The position numbers were made by a program, and so were the translations under genes. From Nitrincola iocasae (GTDB lineage: Bacteria; Pseudomonadota; Gammaproteobacteria; Pseudomonadales; Balneatricaceae): DNA of 64,000 nt. Location: the NCBI RefSeq assembly GCF_008727795.1, contig NZ_CP044222.1, positions 2,418,001 through 2,482,000 of the forward strand. The letters are read 5' to 3'. The notes beneath the pieces were generated by a model. It saw nothing but the letters and a program-made list of their open reading frames with translations. It made no database searches and was not told where the DNA came from. Positions 37,214-45,681 of the stretch are shown here, piece after piece. How positions within the stretch are numbered: the stretch's first letter is position 1; every line of letters begins with the position of its first letter.

Positions 37214-37241
37214 ATTATACATGCATGAATGTATGTTTAAA
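37214..37241 (-). promoter_or_regulatory. acrA promoter with AcrR-type operator in the spacer
   Basis: On the minus strand, -35 TTTAAA (37241-37236) and a perfect -10 TATAAT (37219-37214) are 16 bp apart. The interval holds the palindrome AACATACAT-N6-ATGTATAAT (37237-37214), whose arms match the E. coli AcrR operator arms ACATACAT/ATGTATGT. A bound TetR dimer would block RNA polymerase. The predicted start is near 37207, giving about 70 nt of leader. Confidence 0.82.
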
Positions 37242-37285
37242 GGTTTTTTAAAATAATTATTTCCGTGCAATGAGCGTATGATGAA

Positions 37286-38578
37286 CTAATAGCTGTAACG
37301 CAACCGCGCATACAGACTGGAAGCATCCTCAAACTGACCAAAGAAGGTATGCGGCTTTTGCCCACCAAACAGATTTCCGCCTAGAGTGAGTAGCCAATGA
37401 TCATCAAAACGATAATTCACGGCTGGACGCACGAAGTAGTCTTTATCGCTGGGTGACCAATAGGTAAACAACGACAAGGTTAAATTATCCTGACGTAAAC
37501 GCTGAGTAAGACGCAATGTCAGCAAATGGCGGTACTCATCCGGGCGGTAACGCCCATCCGCCAGGGGCCAGCTTTGCTCCAATGCAGCATAGTCCTGGGT
37601 CCACTCCAGATAATACTGCAGAGCTGCATTAAAATTTGTCATGACCTCACGATCATACCCCAGCAAAACCCGTAGCTGGTCGTTAGGAATCCGGGCATTA
37701 TCACCTCGGGTATCACTGCCCTCATACCAGGCAATCTCGGCATTGGCGATACCGCCAGCGAGAGGAGCACGCGCGCTGGCACCATAGGCATCCAGACGGG
37801 GAAAGTAAGGCTCACCGGTCGATGTCATTCCCAGTGGCTGAGTCCAGTAGCCGCGATACGCATATAATGCCCATTCGGTGGCATCGGCTGTGCCATATAG
37901 GCGCGCGGCCCACTGGCTTTCCTGCCCCCAGCGATCACGTGTCTGTGGTCGGATACGCCCGTCCGGTGAGGCCATTTGCGAGTCACTCATGGCGGAAAAA
38001 TAACTGAATCTATCACCGTTGATAAACTGGTCTGACTGAAATTCGGGCGTCCACACCAGATCCAGATTGGCAACTGAAGTAAAGTAACTCGCCTTAGCAC
38101 TCAACGAAGGGGCTTTCAGGTACTCATCATCACGACCGGAAAAATAAGACTGCCAGTCTTTAGCAAACAGATCATTGAGGAACAGCATATCGCCGGTCCC
38201 CCAAGTCAGCACCTGCTGTCCCAGGCGCATATCCACATCATTTCCCAGCTTAAAATCGACCATCGCTTCGCGCAGATCGATACGCAGTTTATCCTCAACG
38301 CCATCGGCATACAGATCTGTTTTTAGACTCCAGTGCAGTCCACCGAGATAATCACTCAGTTCATAACGGGCACGCGCTTCAGCCAGCGTCATATCCCGAC
38401 CTAACACCGGATCACGGTTGATGCGTGCGCCAGCGCCCAGTTCATAAAACCCGTGTAGACTCAGAGTCGACTCCTCTTCCGCCCAGGGATCATCCCAATC
38501 TTCCGCTTGTACAAGGCTAGGCAGCAACAGCAGTGGCAAAAGCAATACTGCCAACCCCGGCAGTCGGCGGACACGCAT
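37286..38578 (-). CDS. Outer-membrane beta-barrel protein of the MMPL operon
   Basis: A 430-residue exported protein. Signal peptide MRVRRLPGLAVLLLPLLLLP ends at VQA-EDW. The rest is alternating polar/aromatic strands ending in ARLRYSY, with the C-terminal aromatic of barrel proteins. It resembles DUF1302-like/alginate-export-type barrels but I do not recognise it firmly. ATG 38578 overlaps the upstream stop (TGATG), with GGAG upstream, so translation is coupled; an earlier in-frame start adds seven residues with no benefit. Third gene after an MMPL transporter and a LolA-like protein. Confidence 0.75.
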   Translation of the reverse strand: MRVRRLPGLAVLLLPLLLLPSLVQAEDWDDPWAEEESTLSLHGFYELGAGARINRDPVLGRDMTLAEARARYELSDYLGGLHWSLKTDLYADGVEDKLRIDLREAMVDFKLGNDVDMRLGQQVLTWGTGDMLFLNDLFAKDWQSYFSGRDDEYLKAPSLSAKASYFTSVANLDLVWTPEFQSDQFINGDRFSYFSAMSDSQMASPDGRIRPQTRDRWGQESQWAARLYGTADATEWALYAYRGYWTQPLGMTSTGEPYFPRLDAYGASARAPLAGGIANAEIAWYEGSDTRGDNARIPNDQLRVLLGYDREVMTNFNAALQYYLEWTQDYAALEQSWPLADGRYRPDEYRHLLTLRLTQRLRQDNLTLSLFTYWSPSDKDYFVRPAVNYRFDDHWLLTLGGNLFGGQKPHTFFGQFEDASSLYARLRYSY

Positions 38579-39384
38579 CACTGGGGTCTCCGCAGCCAAT
38601 CACGCGGCTGACGTCGCAGAGAACGTTCACTGAACAGATCCTTGGGCAAGCCTATATTATAGGACACAAAACCAAACTCCATCACCGTACTTCCGCCACT
38701 GCGCAGGTCGCTGACCTGGCTGTGCATAACCGTCGGAAACCCCTGAACCTCTTCCACAGCAAGGACTTCAACTCGGCGATAGACTTCTCCTTGCGCATCT
38801 GCATATTCAATTTTTTCCGGCAACAAATGCGTCTTGTTAATCCACAAACGGTAACTGGCAAAATCGGCCGTGCTGGCATCTTTTGGAGTACTATCGACCA
38901 CATAGTGCTCGGCGGTGGTGTCGGTCAGCACATGATTGTCTTCAGTCGGTTGCCGTCCAGATATATCTTCATAGAAGAAATGTGAACCGACAAAACTGGT
39001 GCGTTTATCTCCGGCTGAAATACGTCGTACCAGATCAAGACCGGGCAAATACAGCCAACGATCATCATCCCGATCTATATTTTTAGCCACCATAAACACC
39101 GTATCGCGCACATCGGCCGGACGGCTGAAGGCGACGTAAAAATGCTGACGTCCGCCCGGCTCTTCATTCAGCCGTAAAATAGTGAACTGACGTTGCTGTT
39201 CACGTCCCTGACCATCCGTGATCGTCATACGCACTTCACTGCGGCCATCATCCCCCTGATAGTAGCTGGCAAGGTTAGCCTGACGTACAATCTCATCCAC
39301 ATCCGTCATATCAGCCGCCAAGGCTGTCAAACTGAAAAATGCACTCAGTGTTGTTGCGGCCATTTTGCGCAGTAAGCTATTCAT
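38578..39384 (-). CDS. LolA-like periplasmic (outer-membrane lipoprotein-sorting) protein
   Basis: A 268-residue exported protein: signal peptide MNSLLRKMAATTLSAFFSLT ending ALA-AD, then a half-barrel pattern as in LolA/LolB-like proteins (DVDEIVRQANLASYYQGDDGRSEVRMTITD, FSRPADVRDTVFMVAKN, DRDDDRWLYLPGLDLVRRISAGDKRTSFVGS). Such folds shuttle lipids or lipidated cargo. The start is fixed by a perfect AGGAGG six bases before ATG 39384; that site is made from the last codons of the MMPL gene, whose TAA lies one base before the ATG. Confidence 0.85.
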   Translation of the reverse strand: MNSLLRKMAATTLSAFFSLTALAADMTDVDEIVRQANLASYYQGDDGRSEVRMTITDGQGREQQRQFTILRLNEEPGGRQHFYVAFSRPADVRDTVFMVAKNIDRDDDRWLYLPGLDLVRRISAGDKRTSFVGSHFFYEDISGRQPTEDNHVLTDTTAEHYVVDSTPKDASTADFASYRLWINKTHLLPEKIEYADAQGEVYRRVEVLAVEEVQGFPTVMHSQVSDLRSGGSTVMEFGFVSYNIGLPKDLFSERSLRRQPRDWLRRPQ

Positions 39385-39385
39385 C

Positions 39386-41959
39386 TTATGCCTCCTGTTT
39401 GCCGCCAAACAGGCGGTCTTTGTTTTTAATCTGCTCAATAACGGCTGGAAGCACCACGATCGTGACCAGAGCCGATACCGCCATAATCGTGGCCAGGAAA
39501 AAGCCGACGGTGATATAAGGTACCAGCGGCGCCAGTAATAACGGCGTAAAACCTATGGCGATTACGATGGCGTTGCGACTTATCGCACGTGAGGGGCCTT
39601 TGTAGACCTCATCCACCGTCGCGGGCCAGCTTCCGGTTTCACGGTATATGGCGCGAGCACGTTCAAGGAAGTGTATAGCAAAATCCACTGACAAGCCCAA
39701 AGTGAGTGCCGACAACACAGCAATTGGCATATCGTAATCCTTGCCCACCCAGCCGATCAGCCCATAGATAAACAGGATGGTAATACTCAAAGGCAGCATG
39801 GCCAGCAGACCCATTTTCACCGAGCGGAACAGCACTACCATCATAATAAGTACCATGACGAAGGCCCCCATCAGGCTATTGAGCATGCCATTAACCATCT
39901 CTTCCTGCCACACAACATTGATATAAGACATGCCTGCCCAGTTGGCGCTGACACCTTCAGGTAGCGGGTTGGCGGCGATGTAGTCCTCAACCTGCTGCAT
40001 CACCCGACTGACATCCTGGTTATCACCACTGCTGAGCTGAAACCACAGCAAGCTGGACAGATAATCCGGCGTAACCATTTTCCACAGATCATCCGGACGA
40101 TGTGAAGACTGGAAACTGAGCAGTGTCTGCGCCGTGCCCCGGGCCGTCTCAGGCAGACGATACATCGCTTCATCGCCACCGTTCAGCTCACGAAATACCG
40201 TTTTAACCAGGGTCGGCAATCCATTGATCTTGCCAATATCGTCACTCTGCTCCAGGGTCAGCATCATCTGATCCATATACTTGAGCACATCCGGATTGAG
40301 GAAATATTTGGCCTCTATCTGGGCGGCTTCAACCAGATCCAACAGGTCTAGCCAGAAGTCTTCGTTATCCCGGTCCTGGTAAGAGGCCCGATCCAGCAAA
40401 GCCCCCAACTCACTGGTGTAACGGTCAAAATCCTGATCTTCAGCGGCACTGAGCTTTTCGTCTAGTGACGCCCGCAAGGCTGGATCGATATTAGCCTGAT
40501 CCAGCGCACTTTCCAGTTGCTGCTGTAATTGCTGGTGTGGCGGTACGGCATCTGCTTTTTCCAGCACCAAAAAGGCGTCATAGGTTCCAGAGAAATGGTT
40601 ATTCATCACACGATCAGCAATACGCAACTGATGATCTGATTTAAACCAGCGCACCGGATTATCGTTGATTTGAATCTGAGTCACACCCCAGGCACTGATC
40701 AGTATCACCACCATAAACACGGCCAGCAAGGGTTTGGCAGCCTTGACCGAAAAGCGTCCGGTCCAGGACAACACCCGCCCCAGTAACGAGTTGTCATCTT
40801 GCTGAATATTGTGGTCTTTGAGCTGTGCCAAGCGCTTATTTGACAAGCTCATGATATAAGCCGGTACAAATAAAATTGTCAGCACAAATGCCAGCATGAT
40901 GCCAAACGCCACATGTAAACCAAAAATCTGCACAGGTGGTATCGGGGTAAAAGCCAGTGAGGCAAAGCCGATAGACGAGGTAACCGAGGTAAATAGCATC
41001 GGTGTAAACAGATGCCCCATGACATTTTTAAGTGCCTCACGTGGATTTTCACCCGGTTTATATCGGTCTGAAAATTCCGACAGAATATGCACCGAATCCA
41101 CCACCGCAATTGGCATCAGAAAGATGGGGATCATGGAACTCATGATATGCACACTGAAGCCCTGCCCGATCAGCAGCCCCATGGTAATAATGACCGCTCC
41201 CATAGCCACAATCATCGGCGCAGTAATTAACAGGAAACTGCGGAAAAATACCCACATCAACACAAAAATCATCAAGCCAGCCAAGGGCGCCGAGATCGCC
41301 ATCTGGATGAACATCTCCACCCCGAAAGTGTCTTCCGCTATCGGCAGACCAGCCATATAGAATTCATCCTCACTGTCGAGGGTATCAATAATCGCCTGAA
41401 TCTCATTTGAAAGCCGATAACTTTCTGATTTATGTGTAATCGGCACATAGATACCTGCGGCCTGGTTATCACCAGATACCAGCGTATTTTGCAGCATCGG
41501 CAAACGCTCTACCGCATCGCGTATGGCATCGGCTTCAGCCTGGCTTTCAGGCGGCTGCTGCATCATCCAGTTAAAGCGGATAGACCCCACGCCTTCCTGA
41601 GAAATGTCATCTACCAGATTCAGTGCCATCTGATCCTGACGAATCACCCCGTCCAGTGTCAGAATCGATTCAGATAGACTATGCAGGGCAGACAGCGAAG
41701 CCGGATTGTAGATCCCGGCAGGATGACTATCATTCACCACCCCAACCACGATCATATCGTGCATACCAAAGCGCTGCTTGACCTCTTCATGGTACAAACG
41801 ATCCACCTGATCATGCGGCAGCATGTTCTCCGGATCGGTATCCACCTGGATAGAGGGAAGCTGTATCGCAGCGATCACCGCCAGGAATAAAAAGGTCACA
41901 AACACCCAACGTGGGTGATTGATGGAAAGCGATACCAGTCGGTCGCGCAGCATAGTCAT
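39386..41959 (-). CDS. MMPL/RND superfamily transporter
   Basis: An 857-residue inner-membrane RND-fold protein with two copies of the one-plus-five helix unit and two periplasmic domains. Helix-4 motifs PIAVVDSVHILSEFSDR and GLSVDFAIHFLERARA carry the Asp residues used in proton coupling. It is shorter than AcrB and of the MMPL type, whose known members move lipids or hydrophobic molecules (mycolate precursors, hopanoids). The periplasmic loop at about 440-640 is rich in helices. First gene of an operon with a LolA-like protein and an OM barrel. Cargo unknown. Confidence 0.88.
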   Translation of the reverse strand: MTMLRDRLVSLSINHPRWVFVTFLFLAVIAAIQLPSIQVDTDPENMLPHDQVDRLYHEEVKQRFGMHDMIVVGVVNDSHPAGIYNPASLSALHSLSESILTLDGVIRQDQMALNLVDDISQEGVGSIRFNWMMQQPPESQAEADAIRDAVERLPMLQNTLVSGDNQAAGIYVPITHKSESYRLSNEIQAIIDTLDSEDEFYMAGLPIAEDTFGVEMFIQMAISAPLAGLMIFVLMWVFFRSFLLITAPMIVAMGAVIITMGLLIGQGFSVHIMSSMIPIFLMPIAVVDSVHILSEFSDRYKPGENPREALKNVMGHLFTPMLFTSVTSSIGFASLAFTPIPPVQIFGLHVAFGIMLAFVLTILFVPAYIMSLSNKRLAQLKDHNIQQDDNSLLGRVLSWTGRFSVKAAKPLLAVFMVVILISAWGVTQIQINDNPVRWFKSDHQLRIADRVMNNHFSGTYDAFLVLEKADAVPPHQQLQQQLESALDQANIDPALRASLDEKLSAAEDQDFDRYTSELGALLDRASYQDRDNEDFWLDLLDLVEAAQIEAKYFLNPDVLKYMDQMMLTLEQSDDIGKINGLPTLVKTVFRELNGGDEAMYRLPETARGTAQTLLSFQSSHRPDDLWKMVTPDYLSSLLWFQLSSGDNQDVSRVMQQVEDYIAANPLPEGVSANWAGMSYINVVWQEEMVNGMLNSLMGAFVMVLIMMVVLFRSVKMGLLAMLPLSITILFIYGLIGWVGKDYDMPIAVLSALTLGLSVDFAIHFLERARAIYRETGSWPATVDEVYKGPSRAISRNAIVIAIGFTPLLLAPLVPYITVGFFLATIMAVSALVTIVVLPAVIEQIKNKDRLFGGKQEA

Positions 41960-41993
41960 TTACCTCAGAGTAGAGCTTTGCACAATGACCAGC

Positions 41994-42021
41994 ATTATAT
42001 ATTAGTATTTACTAATATCAA
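41994..42021 (-). promoter_or_regulatory. MMPL operon promoter with palindromic operator
   Basis: Minus-strand -35 TTGATA (42021-42016) and -10 TATAAT (41999-41994) are 16 bp apart. The spacer is filled by a 20-bp perfect palindrome at 41999-42018 with arms ATATTAGTA/TACTAATAT and a two-base centre. This is a typical site for a small dimeric repressor such as TetR or MarR. It differs from the acrA operator, so another regulator, not present nearby, is expected. Confidence 0.75.
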
Positions 42022-42048
42022 TACATTTCGTTAACTCGAGTGCGCTCA

Positions 42049-42155
42049 GGCCTAATGGGGTCGAGTTTGTCTGACACGCCGTAAACACATCCCTGTGGGC
42101 TCAACTGCCGCCATCCGGGCGGCAGATGGTCAGCCAAACCCGACCCCATCAGCCC
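42049..42155. repeat. Palindromic repeat family A, copy 1
   Basis: A 107-bp element nearly matching 62698-62803. Outer inverted arms of about 27 bp (GGCCTAATGGGGTCG... against ...CGACCCCATCAGCCC) enclose two smaller hairpins: CACA-TCCC-TGTG at 42086-42097 and CTGCCGCC-ATCCG-GGCGGCAG at 42105-42125. No coding potential. Lies in the divergent region between the MMPL operon and the HerA-like gene. Confidence 0.85.
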
Positions 42156-42255
42156 TCTCAAACTTGGGTGCAGAGATAATGTCTGAAAATGCACTTTCAT
42201 AGATTGGTATATACGATGTCCCTGCAGTCTTATTCTAATCCGTCTACAATTTGAC

Positions 42256-42437
42256 TTGGCACAGAGTTTCGGCGGGGTGGTGGTATCGCTTTGGTGGGAC
42301 CCTCTGCCGCCCGGACGGCGGCAGCGGAGCGGTCAGGGATGACGAAAAGCGTGTCACACCAAAGTGATGCCACCACCCCAACGAGGCACCTACCTAACGC
42401 GTCACACCAAAGCGATACCACCACCCCAGCATGGCAC
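42256..42437. repeat. Palindromic repeat family B, copy 1 with an extra right arm
   Basis: The first 134 bp (42256-42389) match 62943-63076. It starts TTGGCACAG, has 27-bp inverted arms (42274-42300 and 42353-42379, GGTGGTGGTATCGC against GCGATACCACCACC type) and a central hairpin CTGCCGCC-CGGAC-GGCGGCAG at 42304-42324. A second copy of the 39-bp right arm follows at 42399-42437, 48 bp after the first, and matches the consensus better. Ends 105 bp before the HerA-like start codon. Confidence 0.87.
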
Positions 42438-42542
42438 CAGCACAAACCAGCCCCCCATAGCCATCACCAAATAAAATCTACGCCACAGAGTAAAAATATC
42501 TTACACTGCAGAAATCGCCTCTCAGCCACACAGGACGCATAG

Positions 42543-44009
42543 ATGAACCCAGGACTTCTAATCGGTGGTAACGCCCAGCAAATCCACCTGAATCCCCGCT
42601 ATGCCAATCGCCATGGACTGATCGCCGGTGCCACAGGCACAGGTAAAACCGTGACGCTACAAGTACTGGCTGAAGCCTTCTCCAATATCGGTGTGCCGGT
42701 GTTTATGGCCGATGTGAAAGGTGATCTATCCGGGCTTTGCTGTACCGCCACACCCCATCCCAAAATTGATCAGCGTATTGCGGCTATTGGCATGACGGAT
42801 TACCAGCCAGACTCTTTTCCGGTCGCTTTCTGGGATCTGTTCGGTGAACGTGGCATACCGGTCAGAACCAGCGTGTCCGAGATGGGTCCGCAGTTGCTTG
42901 CCAGCCTGATGGAGTTGAATGAAACCCAGGAAAGTATACTGACCCTGATTTTTCAGTATGCCGATGATGAAGGCATGCTGCTGGTTGATTTTAACGACCT
43001 GCGTACCACCCTTAACTATGTTGCAGAACATGGCCGTGAGCTCGGCAGTCATCTGGCGGTATCCAAGGCATCAGTCAATGCGATTTTACGCAGAATGCTG
43101 ATGATTGAACGTGAAGGTGGCCGGCATTTTTTCGGTGAACCGGCGCTGGCACTGCAAGATTTTATTCGCTGTGACCGCAACGGCCGCGGCATGATCAATA
43201 TTCTCAGCGCGGAGAAACTGATTCACTCCCCGCGCGTTTATGCCACTTTTTTGCTTTGGCTATTGTCAGACCTTTTCGAAACCCTGCCGGAAATCGGCGA
43301 CCCGGATCAACCGGAACTGGTATTTTTCTTTGATGAAGCCCATCTGCTGTTTAACTCGGCACCCCGCGTACTAGTCAACAAAATTGAACAACTGGTACGC
43401 CTGATTCGTTCAAAAGGTGTCGGGGTTTATTTTGTCACCCAAAGCCCGGCTGATCTGCCTGACACCGTACTGGCCCAGTTGGGCAACCGTATTCAGCATG
43501 CGCTACGTGCTTACACCCCCAAAGAGCGTAAAGCGGTGAATGTAGCTGCACAGTCTTTTCGCAGCAACCCTGAGCTGGACACGGTCGAGGTGATTTCTAA
43601 TCTGGGTGTGGGTGAGGCACTGGTGTCTGTTCTCGGTGACAAGGGCGTACCTACTCAGGTTGAACGGGTCTTGATCTGTCCACCCAGATCGCGCATCGGA
43701 CCTGCGGATGAAGAAACGCGTCAAGCGCAACTGACCGCAGACCCATTACTACGCCGCTACAAAGAAGCTTACGATCCCCACTCAGCCCATGAAGAAATCG
43801 AGGCGCGACTGCAAAAAAGTCGACAGCGGCTGGCCGAAGAACAGGCGGCCACTGAAGCGGCCAAAACCCGTGCTGACAGCCCAACCCGCCGCACCAGCAG
43901 AACCCGCGAATCAGCCAGTGAAGCTATGCTAAAAAGTCTCGCTCGCAGTATTGGCAGTGGCCTGGGGCGCCGACTGATCCGCGGTGTGTTGGGATCACTG
44001 TTGAAGTAG
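42543..44009 (+). CDS. yjgR: HerA-like ATPase (DUF853, YjgR)
   Basis: A 488-residue P-loop ATPase of the HerA/FtsK superfamily. Walker A is GATGTGKT near residue 30, Walker B is LVFFFDEAHLLF near 265, and a sensor/Arg region follows at RSKGVGVYFVTQSPADLP. The C terminus is a charged linker (EEIEARLQKSRQRLAEEQ) and a short basic tail. E. coli YjgR (500) is the closest known form; its role is not established. AGGA lies ahead of the ATG. Its stop is three bp from the convergent yihY-like gene. Confidence 0.9.
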   Translation: MNPGLLIGGNAQQIHLNPRYANRHGLIAGATGTGKTVTLQVLAEAFSNIGVPVFMADVKGDLSGLCCTATPHPKIDQRIAAIGMTDYQPDSFPVAFWDLFGERGIPVRTSVSEMGPQLLASLMELNETQESILTLIFQYADDEGMLLVDFNDLRTTLNYVAEHGRELGSHLAVSKASVNAILRRMLMIEREGGRHFFGEPALALQDFIRCDRNGRGMINILSAEKLIHSPRVYATFLLWLLSDLFETLPEIGDPDQPELVFFFDEAHLLFNSAPRVLVNKIEQLVRLIRSKGVGVYFVTQSPADLPDTVLAQLGNRIQHALRAYTPKERKAVNVAAQSFRSNPELDTVEVISNLGVGEALVSVLGDKGVPTQVERVLICPPRSRIGPADEETRQAQLTADPLLRRYKEAYDPHSAHEEIEARLQKSRQRLAEEQAATEAAKTRADSPTRRTSRTRESASEAMLKSLARSIGSGLGRRLIRGVLGSLLK

Positions 44010-44012
44010 TGA

Positions 44013-45245
44013 CTAAGACTTGGTGTCCTGTACCGAAAACAAAGTTGCCAGATCTATCTCCAGCAGCTCTGTACGGGTGCGGGATAGTTCAGCCAGACGT
44101 TCACTCAACTGCAACTCCCAGGGTCTGGCCTCGGGATTGTCCACTGCATCCGGTATAGGCCAGGGCATCAGCGCTCGCAGTTGCTCCAGGGAAAAGCGGT
44201 TAAGATCCCGTGCCAGCAGATAGCTGCCCGAATCGGTGCGTCGGATCACATCAGCTTCCAGCAGCAACTGCACATAGCCGTCCCAACGCCCCTGATCCAA
44301 CCCAGGAGTTTGTTGCAACAACTCCGTATCACTCAGCGCCCGCCCCTGTTGTTGTGCGTACCAAAGCCGGTTCAACACACCCAACACAGTATAGAGATGT
44401 GGTTCGCTTCGATTACGCTGGGTAATCTGATAGATGGTCAGTGCCCGGCTTAATTCTGCACCCATTAGAATGATGACCCAGCAGACAAATACCCAGGCCA
44501 GGAACATAGGGACAGCAGCAAAGGCACCGTATATCAATTCATAGGACGGAAACTGCGTGACAAAAAAGGCAAATCCTCGTTTTGCCGCTTCAAAGCTTAA
44601 CGCCGCTGCAACCCCGCCAATAAAAGCATTTTTCAGTGGTACCTGGCAGTTAGGTACAGCCGCATATAACAGCATAAATGCCACTGCAGAAAAAACCACT
44701 GGCACCAGTGCCAGCATTCGTCCCTGTCCAACCACTTCGGAGGCCGTGCTAAAAGCTGGTAACGCGGTGATATACGAGGTAACCAATAACCCCAACCCAA
44801 CCAGGAACGGACCCAGACTCAGTACGGCCCAGTAGAGCAGAAAACTGGAAACGCCTTTGCGCGGCTCACTCACCCGCCAGATACGATTCAGCGCCGCCTC
44901 AATATTTTTCATCATCATGATGGAGGTGATGACCAAAAACACCACACCCACCGCCGTTAACCGGCGAGCCTGCGTGGTGAAATCACTCAGGTACTCATGT
45001 ACAACCTGCCCGGTCGCTGGCACAAAATTTTCGAAAACCCATTGTTGGATGATATCACCCGCCCCCTGAAAAGTCGGGATAGCGGCCAGCATAGAATAGG
45101 AGACCGTGACCAAAGGCACCACGGCAAATAGTGTGGTATAGGTCAGTGCCGATGCATTCAAAATACCCTGATTAATGAAGAACTGGCGTATCAGGTCACG
45201 GATAAACAGCAGTATTGACGACCCGGTAATTGATTTTATATTCAC
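44013..45245 (-). CDS. yihY: YihY/virulence factor BrkB family membrane protein
   Basis: A 410-residue inner-membrane protein with six helices in the first 290 residues, and motifs NASALTYTTLFAVVPLV, FLVITSIMMMKNIEAALNRIW, FIGGVAAALSFEAAKRGFAFFV and FLAWVFVCWVIILMGAELS typical of the YihY family (once misnamed RNase BN). The C-terminal 120 residues form a winged-helix-like cytosolic domain (LSDTELLQQTPGL, VIRRTDSGSYLLAR). Start is GTG 45245 with GCGAGAG upstream. Function unknown; possibly transport. Confidence 0.9.
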   Translation of the reverse strand: MNIKSITGSSILLFIRDLIRQFFINQGILNASALTYTTLFAVVPLVTVSYSMLAAIPTFQGAGDIIQQWVFENFVPATGQVVHEYLSDFTTQARRLTAVGVVFLVITSIMMMKNIEAALNRIWRVSEPRKGVSSFLLYWAVLSLGPFLVGLGLLVTSYITALPAFSTASEVVGQGRMLALVPVVFSAVAFMLLYAAVPNCQVPLKNAFIGGVAAALSFEAAKRGFAFFVTQFPSYELIYGAFAAVPMFLAWVFVCWVIILMGAELSRALTIYQITQRNRSEPHLYTVLGVLNRLWYAQQQGRALSDTELLQQTPGLDQGRWDGYVQLLLEADVIRRTDSGSYLLARDLNRFSLEQLRALMPWPIPDAVDNPEARPWELQLSERLAELSRTRTELLEIDLATLFSVQDTKS

Positions 45246-45330
45246 GAATAGCTCTCGCTGGTTGGTAACTCTTACCCGGAGATATACAATACCCTGCCTG
45301 TAAACTCAAACAGGAACCACGGAGAGAGCC

Positions 45331-45681
45331 ATGTCTGATACCCTTATTTACCACAATCCACGCTGTTCAAAGTCGCGCCAGACCCTGCAATTACTCCAGG
45401 AGCGAGGTATTGAACCGGAAGTTCGTGAATACCTTAAGCAACCGCTCTCGACTGACGAACTCAAGCAGCTTTTGAGCCTGCTTAATATAGCTCCGCGCGC
45501 CTTGTTACGCACCACAGAAGCTGACTATCAGGAAGCTGGCCTAGAGAATCAGACGATCAGCGATGCAGCCATTATCGAAGCCATGGCTCGTTACCCTAAA
45601 TTGATTGAACGTCCGATCGTCGTGCATCAGGGTCAAGCCCGCATTGGCCGTCCTCCAGAACAGGTGCTGGAGATTTTCTGA
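45331..45681 (+). CDS. arsC: ArsC/YfgD family arsenate reductase-like protein
   Basis: A 116-residue thioredoxin-fold protein. Cys12 in YHNPRCSKSRQTLQLL is the redox Cys of the glutaredoxin-type ArsC family, and the RPIVVHQGQARIGRPPEQVLEIF end is of the YfgD form. Arsenate reduction is known for plasmid ArsC; for chromosomal YfgD-like proteins it is less sure. First gene of a tight plus-strand operon with wrbA, a DUF2069 gene and ndpA. GGAGAGAG precedes the ATG. Confidence 0.9.
   Translation: MSDTLIYHNPRCSKSRQTLQLLQERGIEPEVREYLKQPLSTDELKQLLSLLNIAPRALLRTTEADYQEAGLENQTISDAAIIEAMARYPKLIERPIVVHQGQARIGRPPEQVLEIF

Noticed and set aside
42045..42160. CTCA target duplication around repeat A copy 1
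   Set aside because: The right-hand CTCA is one base out of register and copy 2 has no matching flanks; four bases are too few.
42230..42542. Open frames of 70-80 codons on both strands across repeat B copy 1
   Set aside because: They translate the inverted arms of the repeat, so both strands look alike; no start signals or recognisable protein.
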